Source: Gemmatimonadota bacterium
GTDB taxonomy: Bacteria; Gemmatimonadota; Gemmatimonadetes; Palauibacterales; Palauibacteraceae
Length of the DNA stretch: 5,661 nucleotides
Reading direction: 5' to 3'
Assembly: GCA_029863105.1 (NCBI GenBank)
Contig: JAOTWC010000112.1
Location: forward strand, 1 to 5,661
This document shows positions 1 to 5,661 of this stretch, piece by piece. Made by a program: the position numbers and the translations under genes. Numbering within the stretch: the first letter of the stretch is position 1; each line of letters begins with the position of its first letter. Under the pieces are notes generated by a model. That model saw only the letters and a list, made by a program, of their open reading frames with translations, searched no databases and was not told the DNA's origin.

Positions 1-374
1 GGCTGACCGAGGGCCGGGGCAAGCCGCTGTTCGTGTACGACTATCCGCGCGAGGCAAAGGCCTTCTACATGAAGGAGAACGCCCTCGATCCGCGGACTGT
101 CAAGTGTAATGACATGCTAGCGCCCGAGGGCTATGGGGAGATCATCGGAGGCAGCCAGCGCGAGGACGACCACGACAAGTTACTGGCACGGATCCGCGAG
201 GAGGGCCTTCCGGAGGCGAGCTACGACTGGTATCTGGATATCCGCAGGTACGGGACATTTCCCCACAGCGGCTTCGGACTGGGCCTCGAGCGAACCGTCA
301 GCTGGATCTGCGGACTGCCGCACCTGCGTGAAGCGATACCGTACCCGCGCACGATGACCAGGCTGACCCCGTAG
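1..374 (+). CDS. asnS: Asparaginyl-tRNA synthetase, C-terminal part (5' end outside window)
   Basis: Cytoplasmic class II aminoacyl-tRNA synthetase that charges tRNA-Asn with asparagine using ATP. The window holds the last 123 codons; the reading frame is open from base 3 and ends at a TAG at 372-374. Visible are the VYDYPREAKAFYM segment, the EIIGGSQRED segment typical of AsnRS and the related AspRS group, the WYLDIRRYG stretch, and class II motif 3, GFGLGLERTV (about 270-299), whose Arg contacts ATP. The ending REAIPYPRT is characteristic of AsnRS; archaeal-type AspRS usually ends in a different FPRD-type sequence, so AsnRS is preferred. The catalytic core seen here is intact. The next gene is on the same strand after a 62-base gap with no strong terminator, so read-through is possible. 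The main uncertainty is AsnRS versus a non-discriminating AspRS, which only the missing N-terminal portion could settle. Confidence 0.93.
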   Translation, partial: LTEGRGKPLFVYDYPREAKAFYMKENALDPRTVKCNDMLAPEGYGEIIGGSQREDDHDKLLARIREEGLPEASYDWYLDIRRYGTFPHSGFGLGLERTVSWICGLPHLREAIPYPRTMTRLTP

Positions 375-424
375 CCCACCGGCGTGCAACTTTTCCGGCA
401 CGGACCTCGTACACTTGTCCGAAT

Positions 425-432
425 GGGAGGGG
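425..432 (+). promoter_or_regulatory. Shine-Dalgarno sequence of the small membrane protein gene
   Basis: The purine run GGGAGGGG ends four bases before the ATG at 437 (its GGGAGG core ends six bases before). It is the strongest ribosome-binding site in the window and supports the 437 start over the longer overlapping frame that begins at 415. Confidence 0.65.
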
Positions 433-436
433 TACG

Positions 437-709
437 ATGATCGAATTTGCATTCTTGGCCGCGGCAGGCGCGGGCATGGGCCTGAGCTACGTGCGGATCC
501 GGGATTTCGTGAAGGAGCGTCTCCGCTTCGTCGATTCGGCGCAGCGGCCGGCGACTCCATGGGTTGCGGGCATCCTTGCCGCTCTCGCTGCTTCACCCAT
601 CGTGGCCTTCTTGCCCGTACTGGGAGGCGGCACGGCTATCGTATTCGGGATCGTCGTCGGCAGAGCGGTTCGCAGCGGTCAGAAGCAGGTCAAGCTGCTC
701 AACCGGTAG
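437..709 (+). CDS. Small membrane protein of unknown function (90 aa)
   Basis: I do not recognise the family. The 90-residue product has a hydrophobic N-terminus (about residues 3-19, rich in Ala and Gly). A charged middle follows (about 20-40, RIRDFVKERLRF), then a second hydrophobic segment (about 43-61) and a glycine-rich third one (about 63-77, GGGTAIVFGIVVG). The tail is basic (RAVRSGQKQVKLLNR). It is probably an inner-membrane protein with two or three short helices; the glycine spacing would allow tight helix packing. A strong ribosome-binding site just upstream makes it likely to be real. It lies 62 bases after asnS on the same strand, and its last 11 bases overlap the 3' end of mazG on the other strand. 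The final codons may therefore be constrained by both genes. No function is inferred; holin-like or transport-accessory roles are possible but unsupported. Confidence 0.7.
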   Translation: MIEFAFLAAAGAGMGLSYVRIRDFVKERLRFVDSAQRPATPWVAGILAALAASPIVAFLPVLGGGTAIVFGIVVGRAVRSGQKQVKLLNR

Positions 710-1580
710 GGTCTCCACGCGGCGCGTCCTGCGGTGCGACACCCTCAGATTTGATCGCATCCCACAGACGGTCGAGCGTTTCGAGGGATGCCTGTTCGAC
801 CACGATTCCCTCACGGCGTGCCCGCTCCAGGAGCATGCGGAATCGCTCCATGAACTTGTCCGTGGCACCCTCGAGTGCCGTCATCGGATGCAGGCCGGCG
901 AGTCGGCAGACGTTCACGGCGGCGAACAGGACGTCGCCGGCTTCTTCCTGGAGCCGGGCGGCGTCTGCGGCGACCGCGCCGTCCGTGCGATCCAGTAACG
1001 GTTTCAGCTCGCCGATTTCTTCCTGCAGCTTTCTGAATGCGCCCGAGGCGTGCGGCCAATCGAAACCGGATCCTGCCGCTCGCTCCTGGATCCGCATGGC
1101 CCGGCTCAGTGGCTCCAGGCCGCTCGAAACGCCCTCGAACGGATCGGCGGGCCCCTCGCTATCGGAGCGACGATCGGCCTTGAAGCTTTCCCAGTCCGGA
1201 GCTTCGGCTGCGTCGCCGTACACGTGGGGGTGCCTGTCGCGCATCTTGTCTTCCAGTGCCCCGACGACGGACTCGGGGCCGAACGCTCCCCGTTCTTCCG
1301 CCAGGACGACCTGGAACGCCACGTTGAGTAGCAGATCTCCGAGCTCGTCCATCAGCTCGGAGTCGTTGCCGCAGCGCACGGCATCGGCGACCTCGTGCGC
1401 CTCTTCCAGCAGATACGGCAGCAGCGTCGTCGCTGTCTGGGCCGCATCCCACGCACATCTGTCGCGCAGAAACCTCACGAGCGCGAGAGCGCGACCGATC
1501 GAAGCGTCGCCGTCGGACTCTCGAGTCAGGTGCTCCTGACAGGCGGAATCGCCAGCGGAAATCTGTTGCTCCTCGCTCAT
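699..1580 (-). CDS. mazG: Nucleoside triphosphate pyrophosphohydrolase MazG (two-domain)
   Basis: Hydrolyses (d)NTPs to the monophosphate and pyrophosphate, cleaning the pool of aberrant nucleotides; in E. coli MazG also affects ppGpp under starvation. The 293-residue product is slightly longer than E. coli MazG (263) because of an acidic N-terminal extension of about 25 residues. Domain 1 shows RDRCAWD (about 39-45), the EExxE metal site (E59, E60, E63) and the ExxD site (E79, D82), followed by RHPHVYGD (116-123). Domain 2 has GFDWP (172-176), EExxE (E187, E188, E191) and ExxD (E213, D216). Both metal-binding sets are intact, so neither domain looks degenerate. The ATG at 1580 is the most plausible start, although the frame stays open far upstream; there is no clear ribosome-binding site, and a possible -10 element lies directly upstream. 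It is divergent from alr and converges on the small membrane gene, overlapping it by 11 bp. Confidence 0.95.
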   Translation of the reverse strand: MSEEQQISAGDSACQEHLTRESDGDASIGRALALVRFLRDRCAWDAAQTATTLLPYLLEEAHEVADAVRCGNDSELMDELGDLLLNVAFQVVLAEERGAFGPESVVGALEDKMRDRHPHVYGDAAEAPDWESFKADRRSDSEGPADPFEGVSSGLEPLSRAMRIQERAAGSGFDWPHASGAFRKLQEEIGELKPLLDRTDGAVAADAARLQEEAGDVLFAAVNVCRLAGLHPMTALEGATDKFMERFRMLLERARREGIVVEQASLETLDRLWDAIKSEGVAPQDAPRGDPTG

Positions 1581-1594
1581 GTGCCCGGTATACT
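1566..1594 (+). promoter_or_regulatory. Probable sigma70-type promoter of the alr operon
   Basis: A -35-like TTGCTC (1566-1571) is separated by 17 bases from TATACT (1589-1594), a five-of-six match to the -10 consensus; the -35 matches only its first three bases. The predicted transcription start is near 1601-1602, giving a leader of about 25 bases to the alr ATG at 1626, or about 10 to the ATG at 1611. The -35 lies inside the first codons of mazG on the opposite strand. The -10 contains the palindrome GTATAC, which also places TATACC six bases upstream of the mazG start on the minus strand. Confidence 0.45.
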
Positions 1595-1625
1595 CAGCGC
1601 CTTGAATGACATGTTGATCGAACCG

Positions 1626-2744
1626 ATGCGGCGCGCTTGGATGGAAGTGGACTGTCGCGCGCTGCGCGCCAACTACGCCGCCGTCACCCAACGTATCCCT
1701 GCCGGCTGCCGCGTGCTTCCCATGGTCAAGGCCAATGGCTACGGCATCGGTGCATCTCTTGCCATCAAGTCGCTTCGTACGCAGGAACCGTGGGGGTTCG
1801 GCGTGGCGACCGCGGAGGAGGGCGTGGAGGTGCGGGCTGCCGGCTGGGAGGGGCCTGTCGTCGTGTTCACGCCGACGATACCGTCCGATTTGGCCGACCT
1901 GCGGGCGTACGGGCTGGAGCCCGTCGTCACGGGGAGCGAGGCGTTGCGGGCGTGCGCGGATCGGGGAAGAGAGCGCGGCGCCGCGATTCCCGTCCACCTG
2001 GAAGTGGACACGGGTATGGGGAGGTTCGGTTTCCCGTGGAGTGAGGCGGGGCGCTGGTCGGAGGATGTTTCGACCGCGATCCAGGCGGGGGGGCTGACGG
2101 TCCGATCCACGTTCACGCACTTTCATTCCGCGGAGACGGATTCGGAGGCGACATTCGGACAGTGGAGCCGACTGCAGAGCACCGTGAGTGAGTTGCGGCG
2201 GCGGGGGATTGGCCCCGGCCTGGTCCACGCGGCGAACAGTGCGGCCATTCTGGAGTATTCCGCCGTGGCTGGTGACATGGTGCGGCCCGGCGTGTGGCTG
2301 TACGGTGCTGAGGTGGGCAAGCGCAGGCCGGAGGTCGTGGCCCGTGTGCGGGCCCGTGTGCTCGATGTGCGGGATGTGGATGCGGGAACGACTGTGAGTT
2401 ACGGAGCGACCTACCGAACTCCGGGCCCGGCACGACTCGCCACCCTGGCAATCGGGTACGCTGACGGATTGTCCCGCGCCCTGTCGGGTAGAGGGCGCGC
2501 GTTGATCCATGGGCAGTCGGCTCCGATCCGCGGTGTCGTGACCATGGACTCGACTGTCGTCGACGTCACAGGAAACGCGGAAGTAAAGCCGGGCGACGTG
2601 GCGACGCTGGTTGGCCGGGATGGAGACGAGGAAATTTCGCTCGAAGAGTTGGCTGAGGCGTGCGGCACGATCAGTTACGAAATACTCACCGGGTGGTCCT
2701 ACCGGGTACCGAGAATCGGATTTGACGGAGACGCTTGCGTATGA
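1626..2744 (+). CDS. alr: Alanine racemase (PLP-dependent)
   Basis: Interconverts L- and D-alanine in the cytoplasm, supplying D-Ala for peptidoglycan. The product has 372 residues, normal for the family. The PLP lysine is K35 in MVKANGYGIG (usually KANAYGHG, so the common His is Ile here). The second catalytic base is Y259 in VSYGATYR. Other family marks are DTGMGRFG (about 128-135), the MVRPGVWLYG stretch whose Arg contacts the cofactor ring nitrogen, IGYADG, and MDST (from M307). The residue before VDTGMGR, usually a carbamylated lysine, is Glu (E126). I chose the ATG at 1626 because MRRAWMEVDCRALRANY aligns with the usual N-terminus; an in-frame ATG at 1611 is the alternative, and neither has a clear ribosome-binding site. 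This is the first gene of the four-gene operon; its TGA overlaps the cdd ATG. YggS-type PLP proteins are excluded by the C-terminal beta domain. Confidence 0.95.
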   Translation: MRRAWMEVDCRALRANYAAVTQRIPAGCRVLPMVKANGYGIGASLAIKSLRTQEPWGFGVATAEEGVEVRAAGWEGPVVVFTPTIPSDLADLRAYGLEPVVTGSEALRACADRGRERGAAIPVHLEVDTGMGRFGFPWSEAGRWSEDVSTAIQAGGLTVRSTFTHFHSAETDSEATFGQWSRLQSTVSELRRRGIGPGLVHAANSAAILEYSAVAGDMVRPGVWLYGAEVGKRRPEVVARVRARVLDVRDVDAGTTVSYGATYRTPGPARLATLAIGYADGLSRALSGRGRALIHGQSAPIRGVVTMDSTVVDVTGNAEVKPGDVATLVGRDGDEEISLEELAEACGTISYEILTGWSYRVPRIGFDGDACV

Positions 2745-3169
2745 CGCTGGAGCTGGACGACACCTGGGAAGACATGCGATCGGCAGCCCTTCAGGCAATG
2801 AGCTCGGCCCACGCGCCGTACTCGAACTTTCGTGTCGGTGCGGTCCTCGAGACTCCCGATGGCCGCCGGTACGTCGGTTGCAATGTCGAGAATGCCTCGT
2901 ATCCGGTGACGATGTGCGCCGAGCGGGTTGCCCTCGGGTCCGCCGTCGTGGACGGCGCCACCACGTTTGGGCGGTTGTTTCTATGTGCCGACTCTCAGGA
3001 ACCCGCGCCGCCATGCGGAATGTGCCGGCAGGCACTGGCTGAGTTCGCGCCCGATCTGGTGATCGTCAGTGAAGGCACGGCGGGAACACGCGTCGAGTGG
3101 CGCCTGGCTGATCTTCTTCCGGCAATGTTCAGGCTGCGGCCTCCGGCGTCGGACGGAGGGCCCGCATGA
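2741..3169 (+). CDS. cdd: Cytidine deaminase (tetrameric, zinc-dependent type)
   Basis: Deaminates cytidine and deoxycytidine to uridine and deoxyuridine in pyrimidine salvage. The 142-residue product matches the short, homotetrameric bacterial class (B. subtilis Cdd is 136). The substrate-binding segment is APYSNFRVGAV (about 25-35), followed by GCNVENASYPVTMCAER. Zinc ligands are C59, C92 and C95 (PPCGMC), and the catalytic proton carrier is E61. All key residues are present. The ATG at 2741 overlaps the alr stop as ATGA; an in-frame TTG at 2735 would add two residues. A GGAG at 2727-2730 lies rather far from the ATG (ten bases), so translation probably depends on coupling to alr. The C-terminal tail after about residue 120 is less conserved. 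The gene stop again overlaps the start of the next gene. Confidence 0.95.
   Translation: MTLELDDTWEDMRSAALQAMSSAHAPYSNFRVGAVLETPDGRRYVGCNVENASYPVTMCAERVALGSAVVDGATTFGRLFLCADSQEPAPPCGMCRQALAEFAPDLVIVSEGTAGTRVEWRLADLLPAMFRLRPPASDGGPA
3155..3160 (+). promoter_or_regulatory. Shine-Dalgarno sequence of the lipoprotein gene
   Basis: GGAGGG lies five bases before the ATG at 3166, inside the last codons of cdd. It fixes the lipoprotein start and suggests this gene can be translated independently of cdd as well as by coupling. Confidence 0.6.
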
Positions 3170-4401
3170 AGAAGCTGCTTCTGGCCATAATGACCTTGGC
3201 ACTGGGGTCCTGTACGGAAGACTCTCTGGTCGGGGTCGACCCGACAACGCGGCCCGGCCCGACCTCCGAAACCGTGGAACTGTCGGTTGACGTTACGGAG
3301 CTGCCCCTGTGGATGGATACGACGTATGTCGGGTACGCGGTCCCGTTTTCCAGCGCGATCCAGCTGCTGGCCAATGAACCGGCGCTGATGGCACGAATCC
3401 TCGGGCGCTTCTCGACGCTGCCGGATTCCATCTTCGTCGAAACGGCCCGAGTTGCGGTCGAGCGGTTCGAATCGGCGCGGGTTCGGTTGATCGTCGACAC
3501 GCTGGCGGGTCCCGTCCTGCCGGAATCGGGAACCGAGCTGCGGTTCCACGCACTGACCCGAGGATTCGACGAACGAGAGGCGAGCTGGGCCGAGGCGCGG
3601 GTCGGGGAGGCCTGGACGACACCGGGAGGGGATCTGGGAGATCTGCTGGGCTCGGTCAGTGTCGACTCCATCCAGGACACGCTGTTTGTGCCGATCACCG
3701 TGGACTCCGATTCGTTGCTGTCGGCCTGGTTGGCGACCGATGGCGAAATGGGGTATGCCGTCTCGTCCTCGGCCGAGGGTACGAACCTCACGCTGTCTTC
3801 CATCGCCCTCGTATTCGACGTCAAACCCGAGGGTCAGGACACGCTGATCGAGGTCGTGCGCGGCCCGCAACCGTTCACGTTCATCTTCTCACCCGAAACG
3901 CCGTCTCCGGGCCGGGAGCTTCGCCTCGGGGGCCTGCCAGCCGCGCGTATCTACCTCCGGTTCGAGCTGCCTGACACGCTGACGGGAGTTCCGCTACGTG
4001 GATCCCGCATCAACCGAGCTTCCCTGATCCTGCGCTCGCTGGGTGGACCGCCGGCCCCGTTTACAACGACCGACACACTGTTTGCGAGCCTGTTCGACGT
4101 TCTGGCGGATCCGTTCGAGTTTGGTCCGAAGACGCCGATCGGGCTCAACTTCGGAAATTTTCTGGAACTCGACCCGGACAGTCTCGCCAGCGGCGGGGAG
4201 CAAGAGCTGAACATCACGGCGCTGATTCAGAACTGGGCGAGCGCCTCGGCCGACTCGCTTCCCGATTTGCGGATCGGCATTCGAGCGCTGCCGGAGGGCG
4301 GCGGTGTGGGCTACTGGGAGTTCGGGGATGTGGATGACCCGGTAGCCGCTCCAAGACTGGTGATGCTCGTGACCCCCCCGGCCGACTTCACCGTGCCATG
4401 A
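3166..4401 (+). CDS. Putative lipoprotein with two DNRLRE-like modules
   Basis: The 411-residue product begins with a short lipoprotein signal: MKK, a hydrophobic core, and a lipobox LGSC with Cys at residue 16. The mature protein starts CTEDS, so it should be acylated and anchored in the envelope. The rest resembles two copies of the DNRLRE-type beta domain found in surface and carbohydrate-associated proteins. Copy 1 (about 95-220) has SARVRLIVDTL, then a SWAEARVGEAWTTPGGD segment like the family's W-E...W...GGD pattern. Copy 2 (about 258-403) has RIYLRFELPDTL, RINRASLILRSL, then ITALIQNWAS and YWEFGDVD...APRLVMLV, matching the family's C-terminal pattern. The protein is acidic, and Cys16 is the only cysteine. 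It sits between cdd and a barrel protein with 4-bp overlaps at both ends. The domain call is by eye and the function is unknown; a role in surface binding or as cargo or partner of the barrel protein is inference. Confidence 0.75.
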   Translation: MKKLLLAIMTLALGSCTEDSLVGVDPTTRPGPTSETVELSVDVTELPLWMDTTYVGYAVPFSSAIQLLANEPALMARILGRFSTLPDSIFVETARVAVERFESARVRLIVDTLAGPVLPESGTELRFHALTRGFDEREASWAEARVGEAWTTPGGDLGDLLGSVSVDSIQDTLFVPITVDSDSLLSAWLATDGEMGYAVSSSAEGTNLTLSSIALVFDVKPEGQDTLIEVVRGPQPFTFIFSPETPSPGRELRLGGLPAARIYLRFELPDTLTGVPLRGSRINRASLILRSLGGPPAPFTTTDTLFASLFDVLADPFEFGPKTPIGLNFGNFLELDPDSLASGGEQELNITALIQNWASASADSLPDLRIGIRALPEGGGVGYWEFGDVDDPVAAPRLVMLVTPPADFTVP

Positions 4402-5615
4402 GGAATTCCTTGATCGAGTCGATAATCGCCTGCGTGCCCAAGTGGAGCGTGCGCGTGCTGGCTATGGCGGTGGTATGTGCGGGCGCCGAACCCGCGTGGA
4501 GTCAGACGCCTTTCACAGCCGTGGGCCTCGGAGTGCCTGTGTCCCCGGTCGACGCTCGCGCGGCTGCCATGGGCGGAACGGGCCTCGGGTTGTTGAACGG
4601 CGGGAGTGTGTCCGCCCGGAATCCTGCCGATATGGGGTTCTTCGTGCGCCCGGTCCTTGGCATCACCTACTCTCCGGAGAGCATTACCGTAAAGGCTCCC
4701 GGCGGCGGTGAGTTGAGTTCCGGGCGGAGCCGGCTGGGAGTGCTGCGTGGTGCCGTGCCATTCGATGACTGGACGCTCGGCGTGGCCTTCGCGTCCGAAC
4801 TCGACCAGGACTGGCAGATCGAGTTCAGCGACACGCTCACGTCCTCACTGGGTACGTTCCCGTTCATCGAGCGACGGACAGCCGACGGCGGTGTGAGTTC
4901 CGTGAACTTCACGCTCACTCGACGGATTTCACGCCTGCGTCTCGGTGTGGAATATGGAATTGTCACCGGCAATCTCCGGCAGCTGTTTGTCAGGGAATTC
5001 GAACCGGACACGGCGGACGTGGGAAACCGGATTTCGACCTCGGGGGGCGCCACCAGCTGGTCGTACGGGGGGTCGCGAATCCGGCTTGGTGCCGCGGCAG
5101 ATGTCTCGGCCAGGCTTCGCGTATCGGCGGATGTGAGCTTTCAAGGCGACCTGACGGCGGAACGCGACTCGGTTGACGTTCTGGTCGACTCCCAGAGCTT
5201 TCAGATGCCGGCGGCCTTCGAGGCGGGTGCGAGCGCTCGCCTCACCCCCCGGATTCTGGTGAGCGGTGCGGCCGGCTGGACTGGGTGGTCCGGGACCGAG
5301 GGAGTGTCGACCGAGTTTGTGGCGTCCGACGTCGTGTGGTTCGGCGTCGGGGTCGAACTGACAGGCACGCGTCTGCTCGGAGCGAACCTTCCGTTGCGGC
5401 TTGGCGTGCGACGCACAGACCTGCCGTTCCACGCTCCGGGCATGGCTCAGCCGAGCGAGACCGCGATCACGTTCGGATTTGGTCTACGGGTCGGCGAGGA
5501 GCGTGCCAAGCTCGATATCGCCCTCGAGTTTGGTTCCCGGGGCGACCTTGCGGCGTCGGGCGTCGAAGAGTCGTTCCAGAGACTATCCCTGTCGCTGGCT
5601 CTGTTTCAGCTCTGA
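4398..5615 (+). CDS. Outer-membrane beta-barrel protein, PorV/FadL-like
   Basis: The 405-residue product has a signal peptide with a hydrophobic core (about 18-29, RVLAMAVVCAGA) and a likely cleavage after AWS (residue 35). Next comes the segment VDARAAAMGGTGLGLLNGG...ARNPADMGFF (52-82), the N-terminal signature of PorV/PorQ and FadL-like barrels: an MGG turn followed by NPA. The remainder shows repeated amphipathic strands with frequent Gly and aromatic residues (such as RLRLGVEYGI, RIRLGAAADVSARLRVSADVSF, PLRLGVRRTDLPF). It ends in an alternating strand, LSLSLALFQL, like a barrel's last strand, though with Leu rather than terminal Phe. The ATG at 4398 overlaps the lipoprotein stop but gives a long n-region. 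A TTG at 4410 preceded by AGGA at five bases, or a GTG at 4434, would give a more usual signal peptide. No T9SS gene is seen here, so a PorV-type secretion role is speculative; small-molecule transport is an alternative. Confidence 0.8.
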   Translation: MRNSLIESIIACVPKWSVRVLAMAVVCAGAEPAWSQTPFTAVGLGVPVSPVDARAAAMGGTGLGLLNGGSVSARNPADMGFFVRPVLGITYSPESITVKAPGGGELSSGRSRLGVLRGAVPFDDWTLGVAFASELDQDWQIEFSDTLTSSLGTFPFIERRTADGGVSSVNFTLTRRISRLRLGVEYGIVTGNLRQLFVREFEPDTADVGNRISTSGGATSWSYGGSRIRLGAAADVSARLRVSADVSFQGDLTAERDSVDVLVDSQSFQMPAAFEAGASARLTPRILVSGAAGWTGWSGTEGVSTEFVASDVVWFGVGVELTGTRLLGANLPLRLGVRRTDLPFHAPGMAQPSETAITFGFGLRVGEERAKLDIALEFGSRGDLAASGVEESFQRLSLSLALFQL

Positions 5616-5661
5616 GCGGGCGCTTGCGGCGCTTATCGGTGGGCGGGATTCCAGTGCTGCG

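Noticed and set aside
410..415. TACACT as a -10 for the small membrane gene
   Set aside because: No convincing -35 at 16-18 bases upstream; the nearest candidates are at 13 or 19 bases and match poorly.
381..421. Possible terminator hairpins between asnS and the small membrane gene (CGTGC/GCACG and CGGAC/GTCCG)
   Set aside because: Stems of only five base pairs with loops of 10-11 bases, mutually exclusive at 401-402, and no following T run.
415..1539. 374-aa open frame on the plus strand
   Set aside because: It covers the small membrane gene and mazG in other frames and is a Ser/Arg-rich low-complexity translation without recognisable motifs; a shadow of GC-rich coding.
2087..2093. G7 run in alr (and a C7 run at 4373-4379 in the lipoprotein gene) as phase-variation sites
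   Set aside because: Seven-base runs are expected by chance in GC-rich coding DNA. Both frames are intact, and an essential gene such as alr is an unlikely switch.
1581..3035. Upstream continuation of the mazG reading frame on the minus strand to 3035, giving a 778-aa frame
   Set aside because: It runs antisense to alr and cdd, whose products are clearly real. The extra residues look like out-of-frame GC-rich coding (many Arg, Pro and His), and MazG homology starts near 1580.
2995..3870. 291-aa and 231-aa open frames on the minus strand opposite cdd and the lipoprotein gene
   Set aside because: Arg/Gln- or Ser-rich translations without motifs, antisense to genes supported by lipobox, ribosome-binding site and homology.
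5616..5661. Terminator or new gene after the barrel protein
   Set aside because: Only a GCGC...GCGC stem of four base pairs is visible, with no T run, and the 46 bases contain no supported start.

Overview
The window looks like a chromosomal segment of a GC-rich, diderm (Gram-negative-type) bacterium. It carries housekeeping genes next to a lipoprotein and an outer-membrane beta-barrel protein. The overall style (GC-rich codons, tightly overlapping genes, a repeat-type surface lipoprotein paired with a PorV/FadL-like barrel) would fit Gemmatimonadota or a related phylum. That placement is inference; no marker here fixes the lineage. I see no mobile element, CRISPR array, RNA gene or clear sign of recent transfer.

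Layout: (1) positions 1-374, the C-terminal third or so of an asparaginyl-tRNA synthetase (asnS), cut by the window edge. (2) 437-709, a small membrane protein of unknown function with a good ribosome-binding site. (3) 699-1580 on the minus strand, a complete two-domain MazG nucleotide pyrophosphohydrolase; its 3' end overlaps the small membrane gene by 11 bp in convergent orientation. (4) A very short divergent region between mazG and alr, with a sigma70-like promoter whose -10 contains the palindrome GTATAC, so it could serve both directions. (5) 1626-5615 on the plus strand, four genes in which each start codon overlaps the previous stop as ATGA: alanine racemase (alr), cytidine deaminase (cdd), a lipoprotein with two DNRLRE-like modules, and an outer-membrane beta-barrel protein. 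The last 46 bases hold no recognisable gene or terminator.

How the genes work together: MazG removes (d)NTPs and Cdd salvages cytidine, so nucleotide housekeeping sits on both sides of the divergent promoter. Alr supplies D-alanine for peptidoglycan. The two downstream genes encode an exported lipoprotein and a probable barrel partner. The three 4-bp overlaps predict one co-transcribed, translationally coupled operon. The lipoprotein-barrel pair is the least characterised part of the window and the most likely place for unreported biology. I do not see a clearly novel defence or mobile system.
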